Of a stretch of DNA of 64,000 nt, positions 47,856-60,129 are shown piece by piece. The translations under genes and the position numbers were made by a program. Source of the stretch: Hygrophila difformis. Its lineage: Eukaryota; Streptophyta; Magnoliopsida; Lamiales; Acanthaceae. The stretch lies in NCBI GenBank assembly GCA_030278955.1, contig JAOANR010000015.1, positions 35,124,487 through 35,188,486 of the forward strand, given 5' to 3'. Within the stretch, counting starts at the first letter, position 1. Each line of letters begins with the position of its first letter. Under the pieces are notes generated by a model. That model made no database searches, was not told the DNA's origin, and was given only the letters and a program-made list of their open reading frames with translations.

Positions 47856-50800
47856 TCACACGACGAGAAGAGGCCAAAGGGCGCGGTGGTTGATTTGGTC
47901 AAGCGGGTATGTATCGTTCCAACACTTGTCAACCTGCGCAGCTCTCTCCCACCGCCTTCTGAATATCTTGTATTCATTGTATGACTGTCTTCTTACCTGA
48001 GCATAGATAGCAGATTGGGCATTACATAAGCTTAAAAAGATGCAACACAATGTTTTGAATTTGATTGAATGAAGCTGTTCCTAGACAGACTCACTTCAAG
48101 TCTTCTGTTGATTGCATTGGGTTGGGGGTGGGATGGTTGTCCTCCCTTCTGCACCATGTATCGAACAATGCACGATAGTATGATCCGAGCATCGAGAATT
48201 ATTACTAATTTCTGATACAATAATGATGATGATGATGATGAAAACTCACCTTCTCAGGTTCCCCAAGCGTTGGGAATCCATAGTGAACTATGTATTCAGC
48301 ATCCACAATTCCTATAGTTTTCGTTCGATCTCCCTATACAACCAACGAATCCACCAAACGGCGTCCTTGTCAGTTATTATCCACTTGAAAAAGGAAAAAA
48401 AAAAAAAAAGTTTCATCGTATCAAACAATTGCCTGAGCACAATAACCAAGCTGCATGTCAAGTCCCCAAGCATGGATCAAATCATTCTGTAACAAAACAC
48501 AACATGGATATAAACATGTCCAAATACTTCTGATGTCATATTTTGTCTTATCAGTTAATGCAAGGAAACACAGAGCCGAAGGTGGTGTGAATGGATTATA
48601 ACTGCAGTGGTGTGAAAAGCAAGCATGGTAACATACTTGAATCATATGCCAAACACAACGCCACGCAGCCTTGGAGAATACAGGAGCCATCACTTCTATC
48701 CACCTGTCGAAAATAACTATTCCCGTTCACATTCTTGAAAAGAGAATCAACAATCTGACTGACTGCTTCAAGCATCATCACTGTAGTTAACTAGATGGAT
48801 GCATACTCTATTCTTGTTTGTTTATTAAGAAAAAGAAGAGTGGTTCAACTGTAAATTCTACCCGGTGCATGGAGGAGAGGAGCTGTTGTCATCGCACTGA
48901 ACACCCTTCCCATCAAGTTTATAAACCCTTCTGCAGAGCAATACAAATATATCTACACTGCATGAGTTAGCTGAAGTAATTTCGAGTTCACTTATAAGAA
49001 TATACTACTACATATGGTAAGAACAGAACCAGCAGATGAGAACACTGGCCAGCATTCCTAGACAAGACATGAGTTTGAATTTTTGCTAGACTATAAATAA
49101 AAGCCAATCTATTCACTACTACCTGTGGACAGTAGATTTTTTCCATCGGGCTGTGATGAGATGGTGCACCTCAGATTTCCCAATTTCAAGCGCTGGTTGT
49201 GATATCTCAAACCCTTCATCTTTCACAATCAGCAAATACCTATATTACACAGATCCATATGTGTGAGAGGAATGAGCATCTGTTGAGGTACTAAATCTTT
49301 CTGTATGCATGACATTTTCCAATAGTAACATGAGTTTCTTAAACAGTCGAATATATGCAATCTGTTTCAACATTGTATTGGGGGAGAAAGATTAAAGATT
49401 TAGTTGTTGTTTCTATAAGATCTGCATACCGGTCAGGGTGGAAGTTCTCGACACCAAGGTCTTCATCCCACAAGAAAATGTAATCATATTCTGCTACAAT
49501 GTCTGGGTGTAAAAATCGCTTTGCAAACCACCTAGTATTAACAAATTTTCAAGTTTAATTGGGAAATATATATCTTTTCTTGAACTTATAGAAAAGAAAA
49601 ACACACACACGCACATAATTGTGCGTGCTCTCTCTTCTGCATTGATGAAGAATCAAAGATAAACAAGCATTCAAACATTAAAAAAAAAAAAAAGCGACGT
49701 GCTTACTGTTATCCATACCACTTAGTTTGATTATCCACAGAAATGTGCATTGCTCTTTTGCTCCATTCAAATTCCTTCCATTCATCAACAACACCATCAT
49801 AATGGAAAAGCATCACAACGAAATTGCTTTCTAGAAACTGCAATTTAAGAAATTTGGCACAATGAACATAGGTTTAATTTAAGGTATTCATTGCTAAAAC
49901 AAATGGTTACAGAAACCTTACCTTTTGGACCATCAGATCTACATTCTTTTTCTGTTTTATTCCAACTGCAGCAGCAAATAAACTTCTTGAAACATTTACT
50001 TTCTGTTTGCAGAATTATGAAATCACCATTCTTAAGTCTCGCAATTGAATTGGGAGCCAAGTTCACATAATCAAAGAAAAAACTGTTCCATTTTTTTATA
50101 TTAGGCTGTTAGCTAAACTATATGCAAGACCTGGAAAAACAAAGCGGGGAAAACAAGATGGAACAGTTTCCCAATTTCAGAGTTAGTGAAGTTATCAATT
50201 TACCCATTCTACGTTCATCACTTTGCAGTGCTCAAATCTAGTTTAATTTATCTGACATGAAAAAAACCTGAAATTAGTTCTAACATGCTGAGAGACTAGA
50301 ACTAGGTGACACCGAAGAAAAAAACATAATCATCGAGAAGGGCCTCTGCAGATCAAAATACATCTCTTTGAGCCTAGAAGCCTGATAATAAGCAAAGTAG
50401 CAAAGTGAAGCTTAGAAAGCCTGACATGAAAGTAGGCAAAAACTTTTAGAAGTGCTGAGAGGCTAGCACTAGGTCTTGAAAGATCAAAACACATCTGGTG
50501 GTATAAAAGTCAGCCAAAAATGTCTGCATTTGAGCCTAGAAGCCTGATGATAAACAAAATGCGGTTAAATTATTTTGTAGTTCTGAAGGTCCTCTGCAGA
50601 TCAAACCCCTGATATGGCATTTAACATTAGCCTGAGGTAAGTGGAAGTTAGACGTTGCGCTGGAAATTTTCCCAAGATCAAACTATTCCTTCAGTTTTTT
50701 AAAATGTAATGAACAACTAAAATTCAATTGTGAAGGAAATAAATAATTACATTTTGTGTGACAGTAAACAAGAAACTGTCAAAGACAGATGCTAAGATTG

Positions 50801-51744
50801 GTCCATATCAATGGAAAGCTAGAAATAAATAACCAAATCAATCAGCAGAAAAACTTCAGCTTCAGCTTGTATCATTCAACGAAATAGATTCCCCATGCTC
50901 ACACACTTAAAGGAAGAACGAAATACATAAGGCATTGTGTTTTGAATTAAGTTAAATTGATTCAATAGTACCTCTGGACGCCCCCATAATGGTCGGCTTT
51001 CCAGGTTAGAGGTCCTGGCAAGTATCCCACTAGGTAACTTCTCTGTTCCAGGAGGCCTGCAGTGTCTCTAGAACAGATTTCACGAATTAGGTATGGAGCA
51101 TTATGCAGAATCCTCCTATCCAAAGTAGCACATCACACGTTGTATTTACTGAAACTTTCATTTAATCTTAAACACAACTCTTCATTTTCTTCTTATTTGA
51201 CTTGAAAAAACACCGAGTCTTACATGGTTTGACATGACATTTTGAGAGAATAGTTGGTAATAATGATAAGGGAAATAATAGTTTAAAAGAATCACTTACC
51301 CCACATGTATGACATTTTGGGACATTCCTTGATGGATTCCTTCTCCAGTCTTGCTGCATGAAATGTCTATTTTAAACTCAAAAATGATTTCGAAATTCAA
51401 ACAATGAAACTTTATTGAATCACTCTTGAAAGCTCCAAACCTTTTATTGTTATCAATAGAAGGAAAATAAAGGTCTTAGATGTTAGCAAGAAAAGATTCA
51501 ATCCTCAAAAAGAATATACTGCACGAAGAATAAAAGAACCAGCTATTTTTGGTACTGTGAAAATGTACAGTATAATGGAATGCAACAAAACAATCACCTG
51601 TTTGCTGTAACTTGCCATAATCTCTTTATCGTGCTGTGCTATGGCTATGCTCCACACAAAGACAGCAAGAAATATTAGAGAGACTGCTGGAAAGAGGCCT
51701 CGGAAAATAGATCTCCAACCTTTCCTGTCTCTTAAAATTGACAT
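47856..51744 (-). CDS. DUF707 family protein (type II membrane, predicted)
   Basis: Twelve exons on the minus strand: 51744-51598, 51353-51300, 51067-50972, 50002-49922, 49837-49719, 49531-49430, 49239-49123, 48930-48862, 48703-48637, 48486-48433, 48333-48250 and 47996-47856. They total 1,131 bp (376 residues) in one frame. The N-terminus MSILRDRKGW is followed by one hydrophobic segment (residues 14-36), suggesting a Golgi or secretory type II anchor. Then come RHCRPPGTEKLPSGI, NFVVMLFHYDGVVDEW, IFLWDEDLGVENFHPDRY, APVFSKAAWRCVW and NDLIHAWGLDMQLGYCAQ, all hallmarks of plant DUF707 proteins. The family is often misleadingly called lysine-ketoglutarate reductase trans-splicing related; its biochemistry is unknown to me. 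One intron has a GC donor (48432-48431). Confidence 0.93.
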
Positions 51745-52649
51745 CTGAGAAAGACAAAAGCAGTAAATGGATAATGAATGTTAAAAACTAACTTTTACAG
51801 AATATTTACCTAATGTAATACAATGAGTGACCTAAGAATTCACGAGACATCATTAATCCACACTGTCTAATGCCGATTGGTATGGACTCAAACCACTGGA
51901 AGCATATAACTATGCAAACCAAAAATCAATTATAAGGTGATTATTAGTGATGCAAAACACAAAAACAGAACTTTATTTACATAAGCATTCCAGAGGCACA
52001 ATCTTATATCAAGGTGGTGTGTAGACAGCCCATTTCTTAAATTCATAAATTAGTGCAACTTATAACCTTAACTAATCAAATAGACCAACTCCCCTTTCAA
52101 AGACAATCCATAAAAAAATTAAAATTCTAAAAAGGAAAAAATAAAAATGAGCATACTGCATACAGATTCGTTGATCGAGGGAATGATGAAGGGATTTGAT
52201 CAATTGAGATTCTTCATATTCCCAAATGCTGTTGAAATTAGAGGCCCAATGTATTACGATTAGGCTTTTTCACACCCCCCAAACATGATCAGAAGAAACA
52301 GTTTATGAATCAACGTACAGACATATACAATGAATTGATCGCTGGACACATTAATTGTTAAATTGTGACTTGTAAGATTGAATGATTCAGTAGGAAAAAA
52401 AAAAAAAAAAAGAAAATTGAAAATGAGCGGAACATACAGTCATCGGGAGGCCAAGCTGCTGCATAAGTGCACGAAAGACATGTATGTGTGCATGGATTGT
52501 GGATATACAGAAATGGTCGGAAACGGGGACAGGAATAGTTGAATAACTGAATAGGTGATGATGATGAAAAACAAAACCGAAGGGGATGCCGACAAATGGG
52601 AGCAGTGCTTTTCCCACCACTCCTTTCCTCTTTTCTCAAATACGAACTA
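51745..52649 (-). promoter_or_regulatory. 5' region of the DUF707 gene
   Basis: Likely 5' UTR and promoter. A GTATGT donor-like site on the minus strand near 52442 suggests a non-coding first exon (about 52443-52620) spliced to the coding exon at 51744. An upstream in-frame start was not established. Confidence 0.35.
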
Positions 52650-52885
52650 CTCCCTCCGTCCCATTTTAATACCTCCTAAATGCACTTTTCTAATCATTAA
52701 TATCTAAAAATATATAAAACTAAAAATTATGTAAAATATATATTCTAAAACTATATGATTAGACGAATCGAACAAGAGCGAATTCCACTATTTTTTCAAA
52801 TATATACTTACAATAATATTGAGTCAAAATTGAAAAATGAACGGTGACAAAAAATCAAACATGACGGTTCTGCTGTTACGGAAGA

Positions 52886-52886
<1 letters not shown>
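52650..52886. mobile_element. Stowaway-type MITE
   Basis: Starts CTCCCTCCGTCCCATTTTAAT after TA and ends GTTACGGAAGAG before TA. It carries the family's internal TAGACGAATC block. Confidence 0.75.

Positions 52887-52930
<44 letters not shown>
52887..52930. repeat. (AAT)n microsatellite
   Basis: About 14 consecutive TAA/AAT units directly after the MITE end. Confidence 0.97.
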
Positions 52931-53041
52931 TAGTATTCATCTATAATTTGCAATTGTGCCGGGCCTTCATCTCTATTGATACTCTCTTCATCCCATGCAC
53001 TTAACATGTATTAATACATTAATACTACATGTTATCCAATA

Positions 53042-55250
53042 TAAGGGTGATATCGAGTCGAGTCGAGCTCGAGTATTGGGCTACTCGAGCTTGACTTGAC
53101 AACACTTTTGAGCTACTCGAGCTCGAGTCGAGTAGCATCACTCGAGCTCGAACTCTTTTTTTTTTTTTTTTTTTTCCTTTTACATTTTCTCGAGCTCGAG
53201 CTCAATTACCATCGAGTTCGAGCCCGAGTTCGAGCTCGAGTAGTTCAAGCTTGAATTTTTTTTAACACTTTTGTGTGTTGATTTTAAATTTTGGAACTAT
53301 GACATAAAAACTTGACTCAATTTGATATATAAATATTTGACTAGTTATTGTAAAATTTACACTACAAAAAAATTTCAGTATAGCGACCGGAATTTGCGAC
53401 CAAAACCGTTCATTAGCTAGTTAGCGACCGAATTTGACTGAAACTATTTAGTAGCTAGTTAGCGACCAAATTTGCGACCAAAATCATTCAGTAGCTAATT
53501 AGCGACCGAAACAGCGACCGAATTGGTTTGGTCGCTAATCTCGCGACCGAATTAGCGACTAAAATTTTGGTCGTAAAACATCTTTCATTTTTCAATTTTT
53601 TTTTTCATTTGACACTTAATACAATACATTTTTTAAATATTATTACAAAACATTTAAATACAAGTTCATCATATTTAAAAGTAATTTCAATACTTTTGTA
53701 AGGCATTTTATTACAGTCAAGTATTACAGCGTGTCTTAGGGTTGCCATTGCTCCGAGTTCATCCAACAACATCACTACTCCATTTAGAGTGGGTATGTAT
53801 TAGCCGAATAAGATTTATTAGTACCTAAATGTATAAAATAAGTGAATTTGTTGAATTAGTTAGTGAATTGGGTAATGAATAATATTCGGGTACCACTTAT
53901 CACCTCACAATACCAACATTTGAGTTAGGTATTGTGTAACCACGTGTCTCTTATGTTAGGGTAATGATTTTATCCATCGGTGTGCTTTTTTTGATGTTTT
54001 CCGGTTAACATTGTACCCCGGTGAAATTGAAATTTCGCAAACTTAAATACGTATAATGCTCGTAAGTTGGATGCATTTGGCCTCAATTACAGTATATGAC
54101 AAGAAGTATTCATCATTATTCAGTGCATTAATTTGATTATATAATGCAGATTTCGATATATTTGTCAAATGTAATAGTAAATGTTAGTAGAATGTATCAC
54201 ATTTATTAGTAACTCCAATATTTGTGTAAGACATTTAATTACATTAAAATATTAAAGCGTGTGCGGTATTATCGTGGGGTTGTCGTTGCTCCAAGCTCAT
54301 CCTACAACATCACTACTTCATCTAGAGTATGTATTCTTAGCCGAATATGATCTATTAGTGCTCAAATGTACAACATGAGTGAATTTGATAAATTCGTTAA
54401 CGAATTGTGTAATTCACAAGTCACAACATGAGATACAATGTTATTTGTTTATTGAAATTTATAATATGTTGTTTAATTGATATTTCTATTTTATTCTTAT
54501 ATTTAATATATGTTATCTTTTTTACGTATATCGGGTATCAATTTATGTTATAATACCATATTTTCACATCATTTATATTATTTATTTTTATCTAATTATT
54601 GAATTTACTTATTTAATTAATTTTAATTTTATTTTTTCATTTCATTGAATTTTATATAGTTTTTTATTCTATTTTATTTTCTTAATTTAATTGTATAATT
54701 TTATTAGTTTGTAAAGTTAATTTTCTTTTCCCTTTTTATTTATTTTTTATTGTCCTATTATTTAATTAATGAATTTAGTTTATTTTTTATAAGATATTTC
54801 AATACATAAATTTATTTTCTATATTTTAAATAAATTTATTATATTAAGAAATTATTTTATTTTAAATTTATTTTATAATTTTATAACTATAATGTTATTA
54901 TTAATCCATTTTAATTTAATTCATTTTTTCTGTTATTTGTACATTGGAATAATTATTTTTAATTAATTATATTTTATTGTTAAATTTAAATATGAATTTA
55001 TTAATGGATTAAAATGAAAGTGGATAATAAATAAAAGTAGAAGGAGTATTAAAAATATAAAATATAAAATATATGAAAAATTTAAAATTAAAAAAAAAAC
55101 GAGTCAAGTACTCGACGAGTATCGTAACCTTGTACTCGAGCTCGAGCTCGACTGCTCGACTCGACTCGAATTTTTTAAGTACGAGTCCAGTTTTTTTCCG
55201 AGCCGAGTCCCGAGTCGAGTTCAAATAGCTCTACTCGTTAATCACCCATA
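53042..55250. mobile_element. hAT-type non-autonomous element, 2.2 kb, carrying a CACTA end
   Basis: Termini TAAGGGTGATATCGAG.. and ..CTCGTTAATCACCCATA, with an exact 8-bp target duplication ATCCAATA at 53034-53041 and 55251-55258. GAGCTCGAG/CTCGAGCTCG clusters lie subterminally at both ends. The AT-rich interior includes a CACTA terminus at 53360 and has no coding sequence. Confidence 0.88.
53360..53580 (+). mobile_element. CACTA element 5' terminus (fragment)
   Basis: CACTACAAAAAAATTT is followed by repeated GCGACCGAA / TTAGCGACC motifs, typical CACTA subterminal repeats. No matching ..TTGTAGTG end was found within the hAT-type host. Confidence 0.8.
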
Positions 55251-55645
55251 ATCCAATACATTAGTTTATGTTCCCTGGATTATGTTGAGAAGATACAAGT
55301 AGAAGCACGTTTGGGGCGGGCCGATGTAAAATCGACTCGATGATAAACCAGCATTAGTTTATCGATTAATATATATATATATATCTCTGTAAAATTTATA
55401 TAAAATAAATACTTCAAAATTAGGTGATTAGATAATTCTTACAATACGTCATTTAACTATGACTTTTTATATATAATCATGATAAAATTATGATCAAAGT
55501 TGATCAATGAATCATATAAAAATCAAACTGAGCCAATGAGCCAAGTAGTTTGGGAGGGGGAATAGTTATTATAGTAATATAAATATTTTTAAAAATCAAC
55601 TTGTGTTTAATTTTTAAATTGTAAATTTTTTAAACATTAATTTAT

Positions 55646-55750
55646 ATTTTTTTTTTGAGGAGCCACTAAAAGCAGGCCGGTGGGAATCGAACCTCCAACA
55701 TTTCATTGGAAGTTAAGGGACTTAACCACTTGGGCTAAGTCATCATCACC
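55646..55750 (-). repeat. tRNA-derived SINE, minus strand
   Basis: Minus strand: A box TTAGCCCAAGTGG near 55735 and B box GGTTCGATTCCC near 55690, then a short body and an A tail (T run at 55646-55656 on +). Confidence 0.85.
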
Positions 55751-55891
55751 AATAATTTATTTCGTTGGCATACACTATTTCAAAATTTACCCATTATATA
55801 TTATTTTCTCTTTTGCTAATGCTCCAACGTCAATTACAAAAGAGATACCAATAATATGAATTTTCATTTATATTATAGTTACCTACCCATC

Positions 55892-57207
55892 ATTTTTTTT
55901 GGGTGAACATGACGCCAAGCGTCGGCAAAGGGGAAACAAAAAAGACTAAAAAGCTACAAAAAGGAGGTCAAAGAGAGGGAAGCCAAAGATAAACAAAAGA
56001 ATCAAGAATCAAAACCGCGGGAACCAAACGCCCGCTCTTTCCGCGGCTAAGGCCGAAGACAACTCATCCGGAGGAAAAGCCCAAGAAGTAAAAAATTCTT
56101 CCCTTCTCGCCCCGTATTTGGCAAGAGCGTCAGCAACTGCATTTCTTTCGCGCAGAATGTGAAACCAATGGATCCCAGGAACCTGGTAACAAAGCTCAGC
56201 AATTCTGAGAAACAAAGGACGCCACCAGTACTCATCACTCGTACCCTGCCGAAGAATCCGCAAGGCCTCCATGGAGTCAGAAGACGATGTAAGCCATTCA
56301 AAATAGCATGAAGCTCAGGAACAAGATTAGACACGACACCAACCGAACCCGCAAAACCTTCAACCCAACAACAATCCGCATCACGAATGACATCTCGAAA
56401 ACCAGCAGACCCTGGATTTCCCATCGAGCTACCATCCACATGAAGTAAGTAGCGATGGGCTCCCAAAGGATTCCATGAAACCCACCTAGGCGACATAACC
56501 CTACGCGGCCTTCCAAACACCCTGTTGAAGCTCTCACCAAGGAACCGAGCCCCTTGCACTGCTCCCTCAATATCCACCACCTCGCCTTTCATAACCACGA
56601 CATTTCTACCTTTCCAAACCTCCCACAGGACCGCCCAATGCAGGCCTGTCCATTTTTGACAAATCTGCAAAAAACTCCTAGCTACATCTTCAACGTTCTT
56701 TTGCCACCAATTCATGCAATATAGGCCGAATCTATTCCACACAGCCACAACCCAAGAACAGTGGAAAAATAAATGGTGGATAGACTCGTTATGAAGACCA
56801 CAGACCGCACAAATGGGGGAATCAGCACGCCTTCGGCTGAATCGGATTTCATTCGTAGGGAGGGAATTATTTACAATCAACCAAAGGAGAAAACGAACCT
56901 TTCCCGGAGCATGAATACGCCATATCCAAGATCGATTCCTATCCTTCATCTTACTCCTCTGAGCAAGCAACCATGCATAACCCTCCTTCACCTTATACCT
57001 CCCATCCACAGATCCCTTCCATATATTAGAATCATTGATGACCGCATGCTGAATTAAGGGCCCAAACGCTCCCAGTTCTGATTTTATTGGCTCCGACAAA
57101 GGCGTAAATAACCTGTCCCAATTCCATCAATTGTTCTCAAACACATCTTTCACTCGCAAGTTAGAATCAGTAATATGAACATAGGGAATTCGGTGAGCAA
57201 TGACATC
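55892..57207 (-). pseudogene. 5'-truncated LINE (ORF2 zf-RVT and RNase H), minus strand
   Basis: Reading down from about 57207: AHRIPYVHITDSN, an in-frame stop at about 57128, a long open stretch (57099-56047) with the zf-RVT region (CAVCGLHNESIHHLFFHC near 56790) and RNase H start (LHVDGSSMGNPGSAG near 56430). A frameshift near 56280 follows, then HILRERNAVADALAKYGA near 56150 and a stop at 56009. It ends with CACCC plus an A tract at 55899-55892. Endonuclease and RT are absent. It is a different lineage from the large LINE. Confidence 0.9.
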
Positions 57208-57258
57208 ACAAAAAAAAAAAGAAAAAAACAATAACAACTTATGGGGAAGCGACACAAA

Positions 57259-58491
57259 TGTAACACCCCAGTTTTCAAAACTCCAAAAGGTCGGGATGTT
57301 ACCACCACATTCCTTCTTTAAGCCTGCCGGATGCAACCTTACCCAAGGAATGCTAAGGCTCGAATTGCATCACATACAAGAATATAATCATAATACTTAA
57401 AAATTTGAAAATTTACGTCCGAAACATCCAACACAATTAATAATGCGGAAGAGTAATGTGAAGGCCTCCGGGCTAAAACAATAATCCGAATAAAGTGCAG
57501 AAGTAAGTTCAATGCAATTTAAATAAATGCGGTTTAAAACTCCCAAATCCCATGAATGTTGGATGCTCACATGTGCTCGTCAAACTCTCTAGGAAAGAAA
57601 TAAGCAACACACGTCAGTATGAAAATACTGAGGAAGCCAACCCATCTCACATTAAGTTATGGGATTTTAAAATGGATTGACTTAAAATTATATTTTAAGA
57701 AAAACACTAATTTAAACGTTAAAAACTATTTAACCAATTCGACTAACATATAAATAAAATCTATTTTCAACATCGTGCATAGAACATGGGGACACCAAAA
57801 GAGCTCCAAAAATATTGGGAAATCATCCCTCAACAATGCTAATGGCTTATCTATATCGACACGCTCCCGAGGCCCATAAACGACACTCGCAAGTATTATT
57901 TAGAGATATAGACACAATCACAATAATTATCATAAGGAGGGGGCGGCCACGCATGGCTCCACTCTAGTGCACTCGCCCTCCGGAGCCTAAATGTGGGCAT
58001 ACCTACCCGAAATCTAGTGCACATATGGGTTTCAAATAAATTACACATGTTCAAACTTAATTAGATTTTCCAAGAACAATTTTTTTCCACCAAAACACAT
58101 CACAACATGCCATCTTCATACAATATGCATAAGAGATTTTCTTTGAATCGTAAAAGATTTTATATTAAGTAAGTTATCATAATCTAGCTTGTAGAAACTT
58201 GAAATTTTCAAAACAGTTTGCTGTTACTGACAAGCGTCGGAAATAAATATCTCATTAAATAACTACCAAACCAAAATTTCTGAAAATTTTACAGTAGATT
58301 TTACATTCAATATGGAACAACTTTTATGAAGAATGCTAAGTTTAAATCATGCCCGAGATAGGAGAAACGAAGGCTTCAACAGAACAGTAGGGATAATCCC
58401 GCGGCTCAGAACACATTTTAAAAGAAAATTTTCTGGTAATTATTTACACGACCAAAAATTCTAAAATTTGGCTGAGAGATTGTGCTTACTA
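57259..58491 (+). mobile_element. LTR-like sequence of a Ty3-type retrotransposon (approximate)
   Basis: Begins TGTAACACCCCAGTTTTC and shares spaced blocks with the LTR at 62625 (GGGATG.., GCGGAAG, TCAGTAT.AAAATACTGAG.AAG). It probably continues beyond the TRIM insertion, to somewhere near 59700, where a TATA-like CTATATATAGG lies at about 59322. The right end was not located. Confidence 0.55.
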
Positions 58492-58856
58492 TATAACATC
58501 CCACATCGGTTGGAGAGAGAAACGAAGCATGCCTTATAAGGGTGTGGACACCTCTCCCTTGTAGACGCGTTTTAAAGCCGTGAGGGCGGGTTTGGCCCAA
58601 GGCGGACAATATTTACAAGTGGGTGTGACTGGGATGTTACAAATGGTATCAAAGCCAGTACCCAGGCCGGTGTGCCAGCGAGGACGCTGGGCCCCTAGGG
58701 GGTGGATTGTAACATCCCACATCGGTTAGAGAGGGAAACGAAGCATGCCTTATAAGGGTGTGGACACCTCTCCCTTGTAGACGCGTTTTAAAGTCGTGAG
58801 GGCGGGTTGGCTCAAAGCGGACAATATTTACAAGTGGGTGTGACTGGGATGTTACA
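58492..58856 (+). mobile_element. Complete TRIM retrotransposon, 365 bp
   Basis: Two LTRs, 58492-58641 and 58708-58856, differ at a handful of positions. A primer-binding site TGGTATCAAAGC (58644-58655) lies just inside the left LTR and a purine-rich AGGGGGTGGA tract just before the right LTR. An exact 5-bp target duplication TACTA lies at 58487-58491 and 58857-58861. No coding region, as expected for TRIMs. Confidence 0.95.
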
Positions 58857-59758
58857 TACTAACACATATATGAACAAATTTATAGAAGAATACAAGTCCT
58901 AATCCACGGTGGAAGTAACAGAAAAACGAGAATCTTTGTATATGCATAAAACTGTCAACTCGATTTCATAAAGCACAATTTAAAGATTTAAGGTTTGATA
59001 ATTCATTATTCGGCCAAAAAATCTGAAATTTTGAAGGTAGCTTCCTAACACATTTATGAAGAACTTTGTAGAACAACTAAAATCCAAATTGATGACGGAA
59101 ATACATGAAAAACGACGATTACTTTGGCTTAACAAATTTGTCATGAACTTTAAAAACTCTAACTCAATTCCTACGGTTCAAGGGGTAAAGAAAATTCAAC
59201 CCAAACTTAGTATAGGGTGTGTTGGCTTACCTATCACCAAGTTGGGGTCGGGAAAAACACAAAGTTGGTGACTAAAACATTATATTTTTCTTGTATTTTC
59301 TTGTATTTCTTTTGGCTTGGACTATATATAGGTCCTCCCACACCATTGTACACAACTTTGCTTAATTTGAAATCAATCTATCATATTTCAAAGTTCAAAA
59401 TCGAGAACACTCTCTCAAAGGTGTTCTCTTCCAACCGTGTTTGTCTTGGGCATATGCTCATTTCCCTCACGCCATCAAGTTTGGAAGCTTGCTCGATGGG
59501 TTTGTCAATGAATGATGCACTTGAAGGAAGCCATTTGTCTTGAGCTCGACTCACTTCCCTTGGCAAGTTCGGGTCTCCTTCATTCATAAGCTTTCTTATT
59601 TTTATCTTCCAATTTAGTTTGATCATCTTGAAGGAAGCCATTCGTATTCTTGTTCTTCATCATCTTCTATCTTAGTACCTCTCTAATCATCATTTTACCT
59701 AACCCTAAAATTCATCATCATTAATCCGGATATTGCCACTATACAAGTCTCGATCTAC

Positions 59759-59919
59759 GACAATCCCCTTCCAGCACCCCCTGCTGATGGAGATTTTAGT
59801 CCTAAACCCCCTACCCAGATGGATGATGATGAATCCAATGAGACAGTGGTTGAAACTGACGAAAATGGGGAAAATTCTAATGACAAATCCAACCTAGCTC
59901 AAGCATCATGTCTTTAATG
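59759..59919 (+). other. Short open segment of unknown origin
   Basis: About 50 codons, Pro- then Asp/Glu/Asn-rich (ADGDFSPKPPTQMDDDESNE..), ending in TAA. It follows LTR-like sequence and may be a captured or retrotransposon-derived fragment. I do not recognise it. Confidence 0.25.
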
Positions 59920-60129
59920 CTCAATTATTATCCTTTTTTTTTTGCTAAACAAATTATTGTCTATTGATATTGGTTATTATAATTTGCTAATATGCAATAT
60001 GAATATATTTTTTTGTCCTAATTTCATAGGATCTTAGGATCTGAATACGATCCTACGATCCCGATCTTGCAAATGGAAAAACGATCCTACATAAGATCTA
60101 GATTTTAATAACCTTGGTTTTTATTGGGC

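Noticed and set aside
58492..58856. Cassandra-type TRIM carrying 5S rRNA sequence
   Set aside because: The LTRs lack the 5S internal promoter blocks, so it is an ordinary TRIM.
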